A stretch of 64,000 bases of DNA from Sphingomonadaceae bacterium (GTDB lineage Bacteria; Pseudomonadota; Alphaproteobacteria; Sphingomonadales; Sphingomonadaceae): contig CANGJI010000004.1 in the NCBI GenBank assembly GCA_947454135.1, positions 26,858 to 90,857 on the forward strand. The letters are read 5' to 3'. Below, piece by piece: positions 8,675-16,368 of the stretch (its first letter is position 1; every line of letters starts with the position of its first letter). Both the position numbers and the translations under genes were made by a program. The notes beneath the pieces were generated by a model, which saw only the letters and a list, made by a program, of their open reading frames with translations, did not search any database and was not told the origin of the DNA.

Positions 8675-9574
8675 TTACTGCGCCAACAGACGCTGCATGA
8701 TCGCGCGGACGTCGTCCGCCATGTCGGGCCGTTCGAGTGCGAGCGAAAGTGTCGCCTCGACGAAACCGGCCTTGCTCCCGCAGTCGAACCGCCGCCCGGT
8801 GAAGGTCACGGCGTGGAATGGCTGCTGGCCGATCATGCGCGCCATCGCATCGGTCAGCTGGATCTCGCCGCCTGCGCCTTTTTCCTGGCCTTCCAGAGTG
8901 CGCATGACTTCGGGCTGGAGGATATAGCGCCCCGAAATGATGAGGTTCGAGGGCGCTTCATCGCGCCTGGGCTTCTCGACCAGCCCGGTCACCTCGGTGA
9001 GCTTGTCGGAAATGCGCGCACCCGGAGCGATCACGCCGTAGCTGGAGACTTCCTCTTCCGGCACTTCAAGCACGCTGATGAGGTTGCCGCCCACTTCGTT
9101 GTAGGCCTCCACCATCTCCTTCATGCAGCCCGGCGTGCCGATCATCAGTTCATCCGGCAGGAAGATCGCAAAGGGCTCGTCCCCCACGATCGCACGCGCA
9201 CACCAGATCGCATGGCCAAGCCCCATCGGCACCTGCTGCCGCACTGTGACCAGATTGCCGGGCAAAATGCGGGTGGCGTCGAGGATCGAAAGATCCTTGC
9301 CGCGATCGCTCATCGTCCGTTCGAGTTCGAACGCGGTATCGAAGTGCTCGACGATGGCCGTCTTGCCGCGTCCAGTCACGAAGATCAGCTGTTCGATCCC
9401 GGCCTCGCGCGCTTCATCGACTGCGTACTGGATCAGCGGACGGTCAATGATCGGCAGCATTTCCTTGGGAATCGCCTTAGTCGCGGGAAGAAACCGCGTG
9501 CCCATTCCGGCAACGGGGAACACCGCCTTGCGAATGGGTTTGCGAACAGGCTGCGATGCATTGCTACCGGACAT
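8675..9574 (-). CDS. galU: UTP-glucose-1-phosphate uridylyltransferase
   Basis: The product (299 residues from the chosen start) forms UDP-glucose from UTP and glucose-1-phosphate in the cytoplasm, the donor for exopolysaccharide and the substrate of Ugd (encoded at 40.9 kb). The nucleotide-binding signature GMGTRFLPATK lies at residues 23-33, followed by KEMLPI and later the VEKP motif. I chose the ATG at 9574 preceded by AAGGGG; an in-frame GTG at 9607 would add 11 residues without a good ribosome site. It converges on the acyltransferase gene and diverges from murA, 125 bases away. Confidence 0.95.
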   Translation of the reverse strand: MSGSNASQPVRKPIRKAVFPVAGMGTRFLPATKAIPKEMLPIIDRPLIQYAVDEAREAGIEQLIFVTGRGKTAIVEHFDTAFELERTMSDRGKDLSILDATRILPGNLVTVRQQVPMGLGHAIWCARAIVGDEPFAIFLPDELMIGTPGCMKEMVEAYNEVGGNLISVLEVPEEEVSSYGVIAPGARISDKLTEVTGLVEKPRRDEAPSNLIISGRYILQPEVMRTLEGQEKGAGGEIQLTDAMARMIGQQPFHAVTFTGRRFDCGSKAGFVEATLSLALERPDMADDVRAIMQRLLAQ

Positions 9575-9699
9575 GTCGTGTCTGATCCCCTTGTTGAACG
9601 GCCTCACGCGGCCCCGTTTTCACTGTGGCATAACGGAGCGCTAGTGCGCCATCATTTCGATCTTGTTGCGTAGGCTTGTAAAACAGTTAAACGACCGAG

Positions 9700-10983
9700 A
9701 TGGACAAGATCATCATTCGCGGCGGTAAACGCCTCTCCGGCACGGTTCCCGTCTCTGGCGCAAAGAACGCCGCGCTGACCCTGCTGCCTTGCGCGCTGCT
9801 CACGGAAGAGCCGGTGACGCTGCGAAATCTGCCGCGCCTTGCCGATATCGACGGGTTCCAGCACCTGCTGAACCAGTTCGGCGTTTCGACGTCGATCGCA
9901 GGGGCACGCCCGGAAGATTTCGGCCGCGTGATGACGCTGCAGGCAACGCGGCTGACCTCGACGGTCGCGCCCTATGATCTTGTACGCAAGATGCGCGCCT
10001 CGATTCTGGTGCTCGGTCCGCTGCTCGCCCGCGCGGGTGAGGCTACAGTCTCGCTCCCCGGCGGCTGCGCGATCGGCAACCGGCCGATCGACCTCCATCT
10101 CAAGGCGCTCGAAGCCTTTGGCGCGCAGATCGAACTCGCGGCTGGCTATGTCCGCGCGATTGCCCCCGATGGCGGCCTGCCGGGCGGGGACTACAGTTTC
10201 CCCATCGTCTCGGTCGGCGCGACGGAAAACGCGCTGATGGCAGCAGTTCTCGCGCGCGGCACAAGCACGCTGCACAATGCTGCGCGCGAGCCCGAGATCG
10301 TCGACTTGTGCAACCTGCTCGTGGCGATGGGCGCTCAAATCGAAGGGATCGGGACGTCCGATCTTACCATTCACGGCGTCAACCGCCTCCACGGCGCGAC
10401 CTACATGGTCATGCCGGACCGCATCGAGGCAGGCAGCTATGCCTGCGCCGCCGCGATCACCGGCGGTGACATCATCCTCGCCGGCGCACGCGCGGAGGAC
10501 ATGGCCGCCACCATCCAGGCCCTGCGCGATGCGAACGTGCTGGTCGAGCAGGTCCGCGGCGGCCTGCGCGTGGCGAGTGACGGCCAGTTGCGGCCTGTGA
10601 CGCTATCGACCGCGCCCTACCCCGGCCTGGCGACCGACATGCAGGCACAGCTCATGGCGATGCTCTGCCTCGCCAACGGGTCGAGCGTGCTGACCGAGAC
10701 GATCTTCGAAAACCGCTACATGCACGTGCCCGAACTCAACCGTATGGGTGCGCATATCGAGACTAAGGGCCGCACGGCCATCGTCCACGGCGTCAGCAAG
10801 CTGCATGGTGCCGAAGTGATGGCAACCGACCTGCGCGCCTCGATGAGCCTCGTGATTGCGGGGCTTGCTGCCGAGGGCGAATCGCAGGTCCACCGCCTTT
10901 ATCACCTCGATCGCGGCTATGAGCGGCTGGAAGAGAAGTTCGCACTGATCGGTGCGGATGTTGAGCGCGTCGGCGGCGATTGA
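9700..10983 (+). CDS. murA: UDP-N-acetylglucosamine 1-carboxyvinyltransferase
   Basis: This 427-residue enzyme transfers enolpyruvate from PEP to UDP-GlcNAc, the first committed step of peptidoglycan synthesis, in the cytoplasm. The two-fold repeated inside-out barrel pattern is recognisable, with the N-terminal VSGAKNAAL motif and the catalytic cysteine at residue 123 in [10 protein letters not shown]; Cys rather than Asp predicts fosfomycin sensitivity. Length is normal. The stop codon overlaps the chromate transporter start (TGATG), so the two are probably translated from one message. The divergent galU gene shares the upstream region. Confidence 0.96.
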   Translation: MDKIIIRGGKRLSGTVPVSGAKNAALTLLPCALLTEEPVTLRNLPRLADIDGFQHLLNQFGVSTSIAGARPEDFGRVMTLQATRLTSTVAPYDLVRKMRASILVLGPLLARAGEATVSLPGGCAIGNRPIDLHLKALEAFGAQIELAAGYVRAIAPDGGLPGGDYSFPIVSVGATENALMAAVLARGTSTLHNAAREPEIVDLCNLLVAMGAQIEGIGTSDLTIHGVNRLHGATYMVMPDRIEAGSYACAAAITGGDIILAGARAEDMAATIQALRDANVLVEQVRGGLRVASDGQLRPVTLSTAPYPGLATDMQAQLMAMLCLANGSSVLTETIFENRYMHVPELNRMGAHIETKGRTAIVHGVSKLHGAEVMATDLRASMSLVIAGLAAEGESQVHRLYHLDRGYERLEEKFALIGADVERVGGD

Positions 10984-12293
10984 TGGAGAAGGCGAATCTC
11001 CGGGGGCCGTCGCTGGCGGAACTGACCCGGGTTTTCGCGCGGATAGGTTGTCTCAGCTTTGGCGGCCCGGCAGGGCAGATCGCGCTGATGCAACACGAAC
11101 TCGTTGAAGAGCGTGCCTGGGTAGACCAAGGCGCGTTCCTGCGGGCGCTCAACTTGTGCCATCTGCTTCCAGGGCCCGAGGCGCAGCAACTGGCGACCTG
11201 GATCGGCTGGCGGCTGCACGGAGTGCGCGGCGGCCTCATCGCGGGGCTGCTGTTCGTGCTCCCCGGCGCCGCAGTCATGCTCGGTCTGTCGCTGCTCTAT
11301 GTCGCGGCTGAAGGACTCGGCTGGTTTGCTGCCCTGTTCCTCGGCGTGAAGGCTGCCGTACTCGCTGTCGTGGTTCAGGCGCTGATCCGGATCGCCAAGC
11401 GCGCGCTGGGTACTCGCCTCAAGCTGGTACTGGCCGCGCTCGCTGCGCTGGCACTGACACTTCTGGCCGCGCCCTTCCCGCTCGTGATCCTTGCCGCCGG
11501 CGTGATTGGCGCAGCAGTGACATCGTTTGCACCGCATTGGCTGGGGACGCACCACGCTCCCGCAAACGACGCGCCCCTTGAGGCAACGCGCAGGCTCGCC
11601 GCTATGACCATGCGAACCATCGCGCTGTGGCTTGCCATCTGGGCCCTGCCACTGGCGCTCGTGTTCCTCCTGCTCGGCCCGCACCACGTGCTGTGGCAGA
11701 TCGGACTGTTCTTCTCGCGGCTCGCGATCGTGACCTTCGGCGGAGCCTATGCCGTGCTGGCCTATATGGCGCAGGCCGCCGTCAGCGGGTTTGGCTGGCT
11801 CTCACCCGGCGAGATGGCCGATGGTCTCGGCCTCGCTGAAACGACGCCGGGGCCGCTCATCATGGTCACGCAATTCGTCGGCTTCGTCGCGGCCTGGCGC
11901 CATCCCGGTGGGCTTGCCCCGCTTTTCGCCGGTCTGCTCGGCGCGGGCCTCACCACCTGGGTCACCTTCGCGCCGTGCTTCCTGTGGATCTTCGCCTGCG
12001 CGCCATGGATGGAGCGGCTGGAGCGCATGGAACGGCTGCAGGGCGCACTGGCAGCGATTACCGCCGCTGTGGTCGGCGTAATCGCCAACCTTGCGCTGTG
12101 GTTTGCGCTGCACGTGTTGTTCCGCCGCGTATCCGATAGCGGTCTGCCGGATCTTGCCAGCCTCGACTGGCGCGCGGCCTTGATTGCAGCTCAGGCAGCG
12201 ACGCTGCTGTTCGCCCTCAATCGGGGGATCGCGCTGACGATGGCGGTCTGCGCCGCCACCGGGCTTGCTCTATCGCTGATCCCTTTGAGCTGA
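10983..12293 (+). CDS. chrA: CHR-family chromate transporter, long (two-domain) form
   Basis: A 436-residue inner-membrane protein with two homologous CHR domains, as in long-chain ChrA. The N-terminal copy holds SFGGPAGQIALM and LPGPEAQQLA; the C-terminal copy holds VTFGGAYAVLAYM and the matching TTPGPLIMV. Members export chromate using the proton gradient, and some paralogues act on other oxyanions. The ATG at 10983 overlaps the murA stop by one base; a TTG three bases earlier is in frame. No chrB regulator lies beside it, and its tight coupling to a cell-wall gene instead of a metal-resistance cluster is noteworthy. Chromate specificity is inferred from the family. Confidence 0.9.
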   Translation: MEKANLRGPSLAELTRVFARIGCLSFGGPAGQIALMQHELVEERAWVDQGAFLRALNLCHLLPGPEAQQLATWIGWRLHGVRGGLIAGLLFVLPGAAVMLGLSLLYVAAEGLGWFAALFLGVKAAVLAVVVQALIRIAKRALGTRLKLVLAALAALALTLLAAPFPLVILAAGVIGAAVTSFAPHWLGTHHAPANDAPLEATRRLAAMTMRTIALWLAIWALPLALVFLLLGPHHVLWQIGLFFSRLAIVTFGGAYAVLAYMAQAAVSGFGWLSPGEMADGLGLAETTPGPLIMVTQFVGFVAAWRHPGGLAPLFAGLLGAGLTTWVTFAPCFLWIFACAPWMERLERMERLQGALAAITAAVVGVIANLALWFALHVLFRRVSDSGLPDLASLDWRAALIAAQAATLLFALNRGIALTMAVCAATGLALSLIPLS

Positions 12294-12309
12294 CCTCGCC
12301 GCAACTGGC

Positions 12310-12585
12310 TCAGTGGCAGCGCTTCTTCGCTGTGATCGTCCGGTCGATCGCACGGCCGGCAAAGGCACCGCCAACGGCACCCGCAACGATGCCGACGGGC
12401 CCGCCCAGCACGGCCTTGCCGACGAGCGCACCGCCCGCGCCGCCCGCGATCAGGCCCGCCGTGCCGCTCGAATGGCGGCAGGTCCGCACCGCGTGCCGGG
12501 AATAGCGGCGCGCATCAGCGGACTCCGAAATGGTGGTCGTAGCGAGGGTGGCGAGCATGGCGGCGGCGAGGAAGCTACGGCGCAT
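12310..12585 (-). CDS. Small exported glycine-zipper protein
   Basis: A 91-residue protein with an N-terminal signal peptide (cleavage likely near ADA at 24) and a central Gly/Ala-rich hydrophobic stretch (GLIAGGAGGALVG then GIVAGAVGGAFAG) typical of glycine-zipper proteins that pack or insert into membranes. The start is supported by CAGGAG nine bases upstream. The end of the protein is short and basic. Function is unknown; similar small proteins are common in proteobacterial envelopes. It lies convergent to chrA, 17 bases from its stop. Confidence 0.75.
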   Translation of the reverse strand: MRRSFLAAAMLATLATTTISESADARRYSRHAVRTCRHSSGTAGLIAGGAGGALVGKAVLGGPVGIVAGAVGGAFAGRAIDRTITAKKRCH

Positions 12586-12668
12586 CGAAAGTACTCCTGA
12601 AAGATACGTATCCCACCTATTGCGACCAAGTGTGTCAGAATGTGCGATGAACGGGGATAGCGCGCCGG

Positions 12669-12926
12669 TCAGACTGCGCCAGTCCGCCCGTCCGATGCGG
12701 CAAGGCGCGCGGCGAGCCAGAGCCGTACCGCCCCCGCAAGGCCCGGCGGCACCTCGGCGGCGATCCGCTCGGCATCGATCCGCGCGACGATTGCGTTGAT
12801 CGGCACGCCCTCTTCGACAGCAGCATCGCGCAGCAAGTCCCAGAACAGCGGCTCGAGGCTGATGGACGTCTTGTGCCCCGCGATCTCGACCGAGCGCTTG
12901 ACCGGAGGGTGATAGGGCGCAGCCAT
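12669..12926 (-). CDS. Ribbon-helix-helix (RHH_4-type) small protein
   Basis: An 85-residue protein whose middle (KRSVEIAGHKTSISLEPLFWDLL) matches the ribbon-helix-helix 4 family, probably a DNA-binding regulator: a short beta strand followed by two helices. The ATG at 12926 is used; an open frame continues upstream but would run into the divergent LuxR-type gene. The two genes are head to head with 61 bases between starts, so each may affect the other's expression. No toxin gene is adjacent, so an antitoxin role has no support. Regulated targets are unknown. Confidence 0.75.
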   Translation of the reverse strand: MAAPYHPPVKRSVEIAGHKTSISLEPLFWDLLRDAAVEEGVPINAIVARIDAERIAAEVPPGLAGAVRLWLAARLAASDGRTGAV

Positions 12927-12987
12927 GGAACGGCGATACGAATTATTGGGGGTGGCCGGCAAGAGCCTGCCTTCGTAAATCCGGACG

Positions 12988-13758
12988 ATGACCGCCGGGT
13001 ATGACACGCTGACCGAGAAGGAGAAGGAGACACTCCGGCTGCTGCTCGGTGGCCACGATGCCAAGTCCATTGCGCGTCACCTTGGCCTATCAGTTCATAC
13101 GATACACGAGCGGCTGCGCGACGCCCGGCGCAAGATGGCGGTATCGAGCAGCCGCGAGGCAGCGCGCTTGCTCCACCGGATCGAGGGGCAGGACCACGAA
13201 TTGCTGGGGGACAAACGGATCGGGGATGATCGCCCGACCATGGCCGCGCAATCCGACCGGCAGACGATCAGCAGCACTGGCGATTGGCGCCGTGCCGCGT
13301 GGATCGCCGGAGGACTTGCAATGACAATCAGCCTTGCCCTGCTCGCCATGCTGGCACAATCAGGTACAAATGTTTCAGCCGGGAACGGCCAGACGGCTGC
13401 GCCGCCCTTGATCGCAAGGACCTCGTCAAGCGAAGCCGCCGCGACGGAAGCTGCAAGGCATTTTCTCGCGCTGCTTGATCACGACGATTGGGCAGGCAGC
13501 TGGAAGGCCACGCACAAGTCGTTCCAGATGCTGAACACGGTCGAATGGTGGGCGCAGACATCGCAATCAGTCCGCACCCGCATCGGCAAACCAATTTCGC
13601 GCGAATTGGCGACTGTCGATTTCACCGCCGCCCCGCCCAATGGCTACTGGGTGATCACGTTCAAGGCCCGCTATGGCAATCAGGCCAGCGTGACGGAGAC
13701 GCTGCAAATGGCATCCGAGGATGGCGGGTGGAAACTTGCCGCCATCTCGATCGAGTGA
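12988..13758 (+). CDS. Membrane-tethered LuxR-type HTH protein with extracytoplasmic DUF4019 domain
   Basis: The 256-residue product has three parts: a LuxR/GerE-type helix-turn-helix at residues 5-60 (LTEKEKETLRLLL, then the recognition helix around LSVHTIHERL), one membrane segment at about 105-130, and a C-terminal DUF4019 domain (about 150-256, ending WKLAAISIE) that would be periplasmic. The order implies a one-component sensor that binds DNA while anchored in the inner membrane and reads an envelope signal through DUF4019. There is no response-regulator receiver domain. Targets are unknown; the divergent RHH gene is the simplest candidate. Confidence 0.85.
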   Translation: MTAGYDTLTEKEKETLRLLLGGHDAKSIARHLGLSVHTIHERLRDARRKMAVSSSREAARLLHRIEGQDHELLGDKRIGDDRPTMAAQSDRQTISSTGDWRRAAWIAGGLAMTISLALLAMLAQSGTNVSAGNGQTAAPPLIARTSSSEAAATEAARHFLALLDHDDWAGSWKATHKSFQMLNTVEWWAQTSQSVRTRIGKPISRELATVDFTAAPPNGYWVITFKARYGNQASVTETLQMASEDGGWKLAAISIE

Positions 13759-13767
13759 ATACCTGGC

Positions 13768-13797
13768 GCGGCCCCGGCGCTGATGGGGCGGGGCCGC
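13768..13797. terminator. GC-rich hairpin between convergent genes (probable bidirectional terminator)
   Basis: A perfect 9-bp stem (GCGGCCCCG at 13768-13776 with CGGGGCCGC at 13789-13797) sits in the 45-base gap between the convergent DUF4019 and acetoacetyl-CoA reductase genes. There is no T-run on either side, so efficiency is uncertain. Confidence 0.5.
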
Positions 13798-13803
13798 ATT
13801 GGA

Positions 13804-14526
13804 TCAATACATGTGCTGGCCGCCGTTGATGCTCATCGTCGAACCAGTGACGAAAGCGCCATCTTCCGAGGTCAGGAACGCAACGCCGCGCGCGATCTCA
13901 TCGGCCTGGCCAAGACGGCCGACCGGGATCTTGGCAACGATCTTCTCCAGCACCGGCGCGGGCACGGCGGCGACCATGTCGGTATCGATATAGCCCGGCG
14001 CGATGGCGTTCACGGTGACACCGTACTTGGCGCCTTCCTGCGCCAGTGCCTTGGTAAAGCCGTGGATGCCTGACTTGGCCGCGGCATAATTGACCTGGCC
14101 ATACTGCCCGGCCTGCCCGTTGATCGAGCCAATGTTGACGATACGGCCCCAGCCGCGCTCGCGCATGCCCGGGAACGTGGCCTTGGCCATGTTGAAGCAG
14201 CCACCGAGGTTGATGCGCATCACCTCGTTCCAGTCATCGAAACTCATCTTGTGGAGCACGCCATCTCGCGTGATGCCGGCGTTGTTGACGACGATATCGA
14301 TCGGGCCGACTTCCTCCGCGATCCGGGCGCACATATCCAGCGTAGCCTCGTGATCACCGACATCGAAGCGATAAGCCTTGATCCCGGTACGCTCCGTAAA
14401 CGCGCGCGCCTTTTCGTCATTGCCGGCATAATTGGCGACAACCGTGCGGCCCTGCGCCTGAAGCGCGAGGGAAATGGCCTCACCGATACCTCTGGTACCA
14501 CCAGTCACCACTGCAACGCGCGTCAT
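13804..14526 (-). CDS. phbB: Acetoacetyl-CoA reductase (short-chain dehydrogenase)
   Basis: A 240-residue classical SDR closely resembling PhaB/PhbB, which reduces acetoacetyl-CoA to (R)-3-hydroxybutyryl-CoA with NADPH for polyhydroxybutyrate synthesis. Seen are the cofactor motif TGGTRGIG, the NNAG motif, and the catalytic Ser/Tyr/Lys set (GSINGQAGQ and YAAAKSG). GGGAGA lies at a good distance from the start. No phaA or phaC is next to it. A PHA-granule-type protein is encoded at 60.2 kb in this window, consistent with PHA storage in this organism. FabG is the main alternative, but the FDV after strand 3 and overall similarity favour PhbB. Confidence 0.88.
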   Translation of the reverse strand: MTRVAVVTGGTRGIGEAISLALQAQGRTVVANYAGNDEKARAFTERTGIKAYRFDVGDHEATLDMCARIAEEVGPIDIVVNNAGITRDGVLHKMSFDDWNEVMRINLGGCFNMAKATFPGMRERGWGRIVNIGSINGQAGQYGQVNYAAAKSGIHGFTKALAQEGAKYGVTVNAIAPGYIDTDMVAAVPAPVLEKIVAKIPVGRLGQADEIARGVAFLTSEDGAFVTGSTMSINGGQHMY

Positions 14527-14639
14527 CGTATTCTCCCTGTCCGGTCGATGAAAGGGAGGGTAGTCGCAAGGTTGCTGGCGGACAAGCGCTTAGGCAGCAG
14601 GCATACGACTGCGCCAGACTTTGCCGCGAATTAGAATAA

Positions 14640-15455
14640 TCAGAAGCGGAACTGGGTCCCGACGTAGACCGCCTGGCTGTCCTTCTTGCCATCGGTCAGC
14701 GGGCGGAGACGATCACGCTCAGGCGAATAACGCACGCCTGCCGTCACATCGAGATTGCGAGTGAGACGGTAGCTGCCGCCGAGATCGACCTGATAATCAC
14801 TCTGCCCCTCGAACGTGCGCGGGGTGTGGCCAACGCGGTCACGCGTATCGAGTTCGATCCGCGGCGCAAGCCGTGAAGGAATGCTCGCCGGAGCTGCGGA
14901 GAAGCTGTCCTTGCGGCCAATCGCGCGCAGGTCGGGCATTTCCAGCCGCTGAATGTCAAGACGGCCAGTCTCACGCGAGACACCAGGCGTTGCAGCGAAG
15001 CTTTGATAGCCGCGCGCAAGGCCGAGATTGTAGACCATCGGGGCGATCCGGATCGTCGCTGCACCCGGAGCGTTGACGCCTGCCGGAAGCCCGCCGCGCA
15101 CCACAAGGTTCTGCGCGCCGATCTCGCTCACACGAACAGCCACTGTCACAGCGCGATCGGGACGATTGTCCATGCCGGCCGGCGTGAAGCGGAACAGGCG
15201 ACCATGGCCCGGGGTCCGCCCCTGAATCTGCGCCGTGATTTCGGAAACGAGCTTGGGATCGACAGAGGCGGGAGTGAACGACCCGATTCCTCCGCGCGCC
15301 GAAAGGCTCACCGGCGAGGAGGTGAGGCCACCCGTCAGCGCACTGCCAAGCGCAGGTGCCGCGACCATGCCAAGGAGCGCGCAACCGACCAGCGGCAGCA
15401 CGCGCGCACGGAAAATCCCGCGTGCTTGAGCTCCCTTGATCGCCTTGCCACCCAT
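14640..15455 (-). CDS. Hypothetical exported protein with outer-membrane barrel-like C-terminus
   Basis: I do not recognise a named family. From the ATG at 15455 the product has 271 residues: a basic start, a hydrophobic export segment near residues 15-40, a central part rich in short beta-prone stretches, and a C-terminal half with alternating polar/apolar strands (DYQVDLGGSYRL, LDVTAGVRYSPE) ending in the aromatic RF typical of outer-membrane barrels. The frame stays open upstream to 15755, but that part looks like noncoding sequence. The gene is divergent from the DUF3576 lipoprotein. An outer-membrane or periplasmic location is likely; no role can be stated. Confidence 0.6.
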   Translation of the reverse strand: MGGKAIKGAQARGIFRARVLPLVGCALLGMVAAPALGSALTGGLTSSPVSLSARGGIGSFTPASVDPKLVSEITAQIQGRTPGHGRLFRFTPAGMDNRPDRAVTVAVRVSEIGAQNLVVRGGLPAGVNAPGAATIRIAPMVYNLGLARGYQSFAATPGVSRETGRLDIQRLEMPDLRAIGRKDSFSAAPASIPSRLAPRIELDTRDRVGHTPRTFEGQSDYQVDLGGSYRLTRNLDVTAGVRYSPERDRLRPLTDGKKDSQAVYVGTQFRF

Positions 15456-15835
15456 GGCTTGCCTGACTTTCCCTTTGCCGAGCCGCACGATTTGCCACTC
15501 CAGCGAATCCGGAGCCCGACTCTGTAAGCTTGGCATACGGTGCCCTGAAGATAATTTCCAGTAGGACAACGATTTTCTGACCGATAGGCAGCGTGTCTTG
15601 GCAAACCTGTTGCACCTTGCCCACAGGCGGCCGATTGACCTGCCGTCGCCCCGACCTCGTTCATCCTGCCACAAGCTGCGATCCGCCATTGATTGCCAGC
15701 TGATTGCATTGCCCTTGCGGCGCGGCGCGCCGGGGTGATAGAGCCCCATCCGCAAGGCGTCTCATCGGCGCCGATTTCAAAGGCAGGACGCACGGCGAGG
15801 CCGCGCGGGTATCTGCCAGCAAGGACAGTAAGCAA
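15456..15835. other. Divergent intergenic region with no recognised gene
   Basis: About 380 bases lie between the putative barrel gene (minus) and the DUF3576 lipoprotein gene (plus). It should contain both promoters. I see no clear -35/-10 pair, RNA gene or repeat; open frames crossing it are extensions of the flanking genes without start-site support. Confidence 0.5.
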
Positions 15836-16303
15836 GTGACTACTAGCCCACGCCGTTTCCCCTCTGTTGCCCGCGGTATCGCAACCGGCATGCTTGTCAT
15901 CGCCGCAACCGGGCTGGTCGCGGGATGCGGTCACAAGGCACGCCCCAAGCTCGATCTCGCGGCGAGCAAGGTCACCACGATCGGCGTCAACGCCTACCTG
16001 TGGCGCGCCACACTTGAAACGCTCTCGTTCATGCCGCTGGTGCAGACCGACAGCAACGGCGGCGTGGTCGTCACGGACTGGTACGCCAACCCGCGCAACC
16101 CGAACGAGCGGATGAAGCTCACCGTCTCGATCCTCGATCAGGATCTGCGTGCGGATGCCCTGCGCATCGCGGCCAGCCGCCAGGTCAACCAGGCTGGCAA
16201 CTGGGTCGATGCCCCCGTACAGGCCGCCACGGTGCAGAAGATGGAAGACATCATCCTGACCAAGGCTCGTGATCTGCGCCGCCAGACGCTGGTGAAGGGC
16301 TGA
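15836..16303 (+). CDS. DUF3576 family lipoprotein
   Basis: From a GTG at 15836 (AAGGAC ten bases upstream) the product has 155 residues, with a lipoprotein signal ending at the lipobox LVAGC and a conserved DUF3576 domain. It should be a lipid-anchored periplasmic protein. The family is widespread in alphaproteobacteria, with no defined biochemical function, and commonly precedes leuS-lptE-holA, as it does here, 65 bases before leuS. That conserved neighbourhood with the LPS-assembly gene lptE hints at an envelope role, which is inference only. A start at an internal ATG (15890) would remove the basic n-region. Confidence 0.82.
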   Translation: MTTSPRRFPSVARGIATGMLVIAATGLVAGCGHKARPKLDLAASKVTTIGVNAYLWRATLETLSFMPLVQTDSNGGVVVTDWYANPRNPNERMKLTVSILDQDLRADALRIAASRQVNQAGNWVDAPVQAATVQKMEDIILTKARDLRRQTLVKG

Positions 16304-16306
16304 TTT

Positions 16307-16328
16307 CAGGCGGGGTGCACCTCGCCTG
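16307..16328 (+). terminator. Short hairpin between DUF3576 gene and leuS
   Basis: CAGGCGGGG and CCTCGCCTG form a 9-bp stem (one G-U pair in RNA) around a TGCA loop, just four bases after the DUF3576 stop. No T-run follows, so it may be an attenuating or mRNA-stabilising hairpin as well as a terminator. Confidence 0.35.
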
Positions 16329-16368
16329 ACAGTTGCACCACTCCGCGCCGCTCCCTAGAGGGGGCGGC

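Noticed and set aside
12669..13758. Toxin-antitoxin pair made of the RHH protein and its neighbour
   Set aside because: The neighbour is a membrane-tethered regulator with HTH and DUF4019, and the genes are divergent instead of in one operon.
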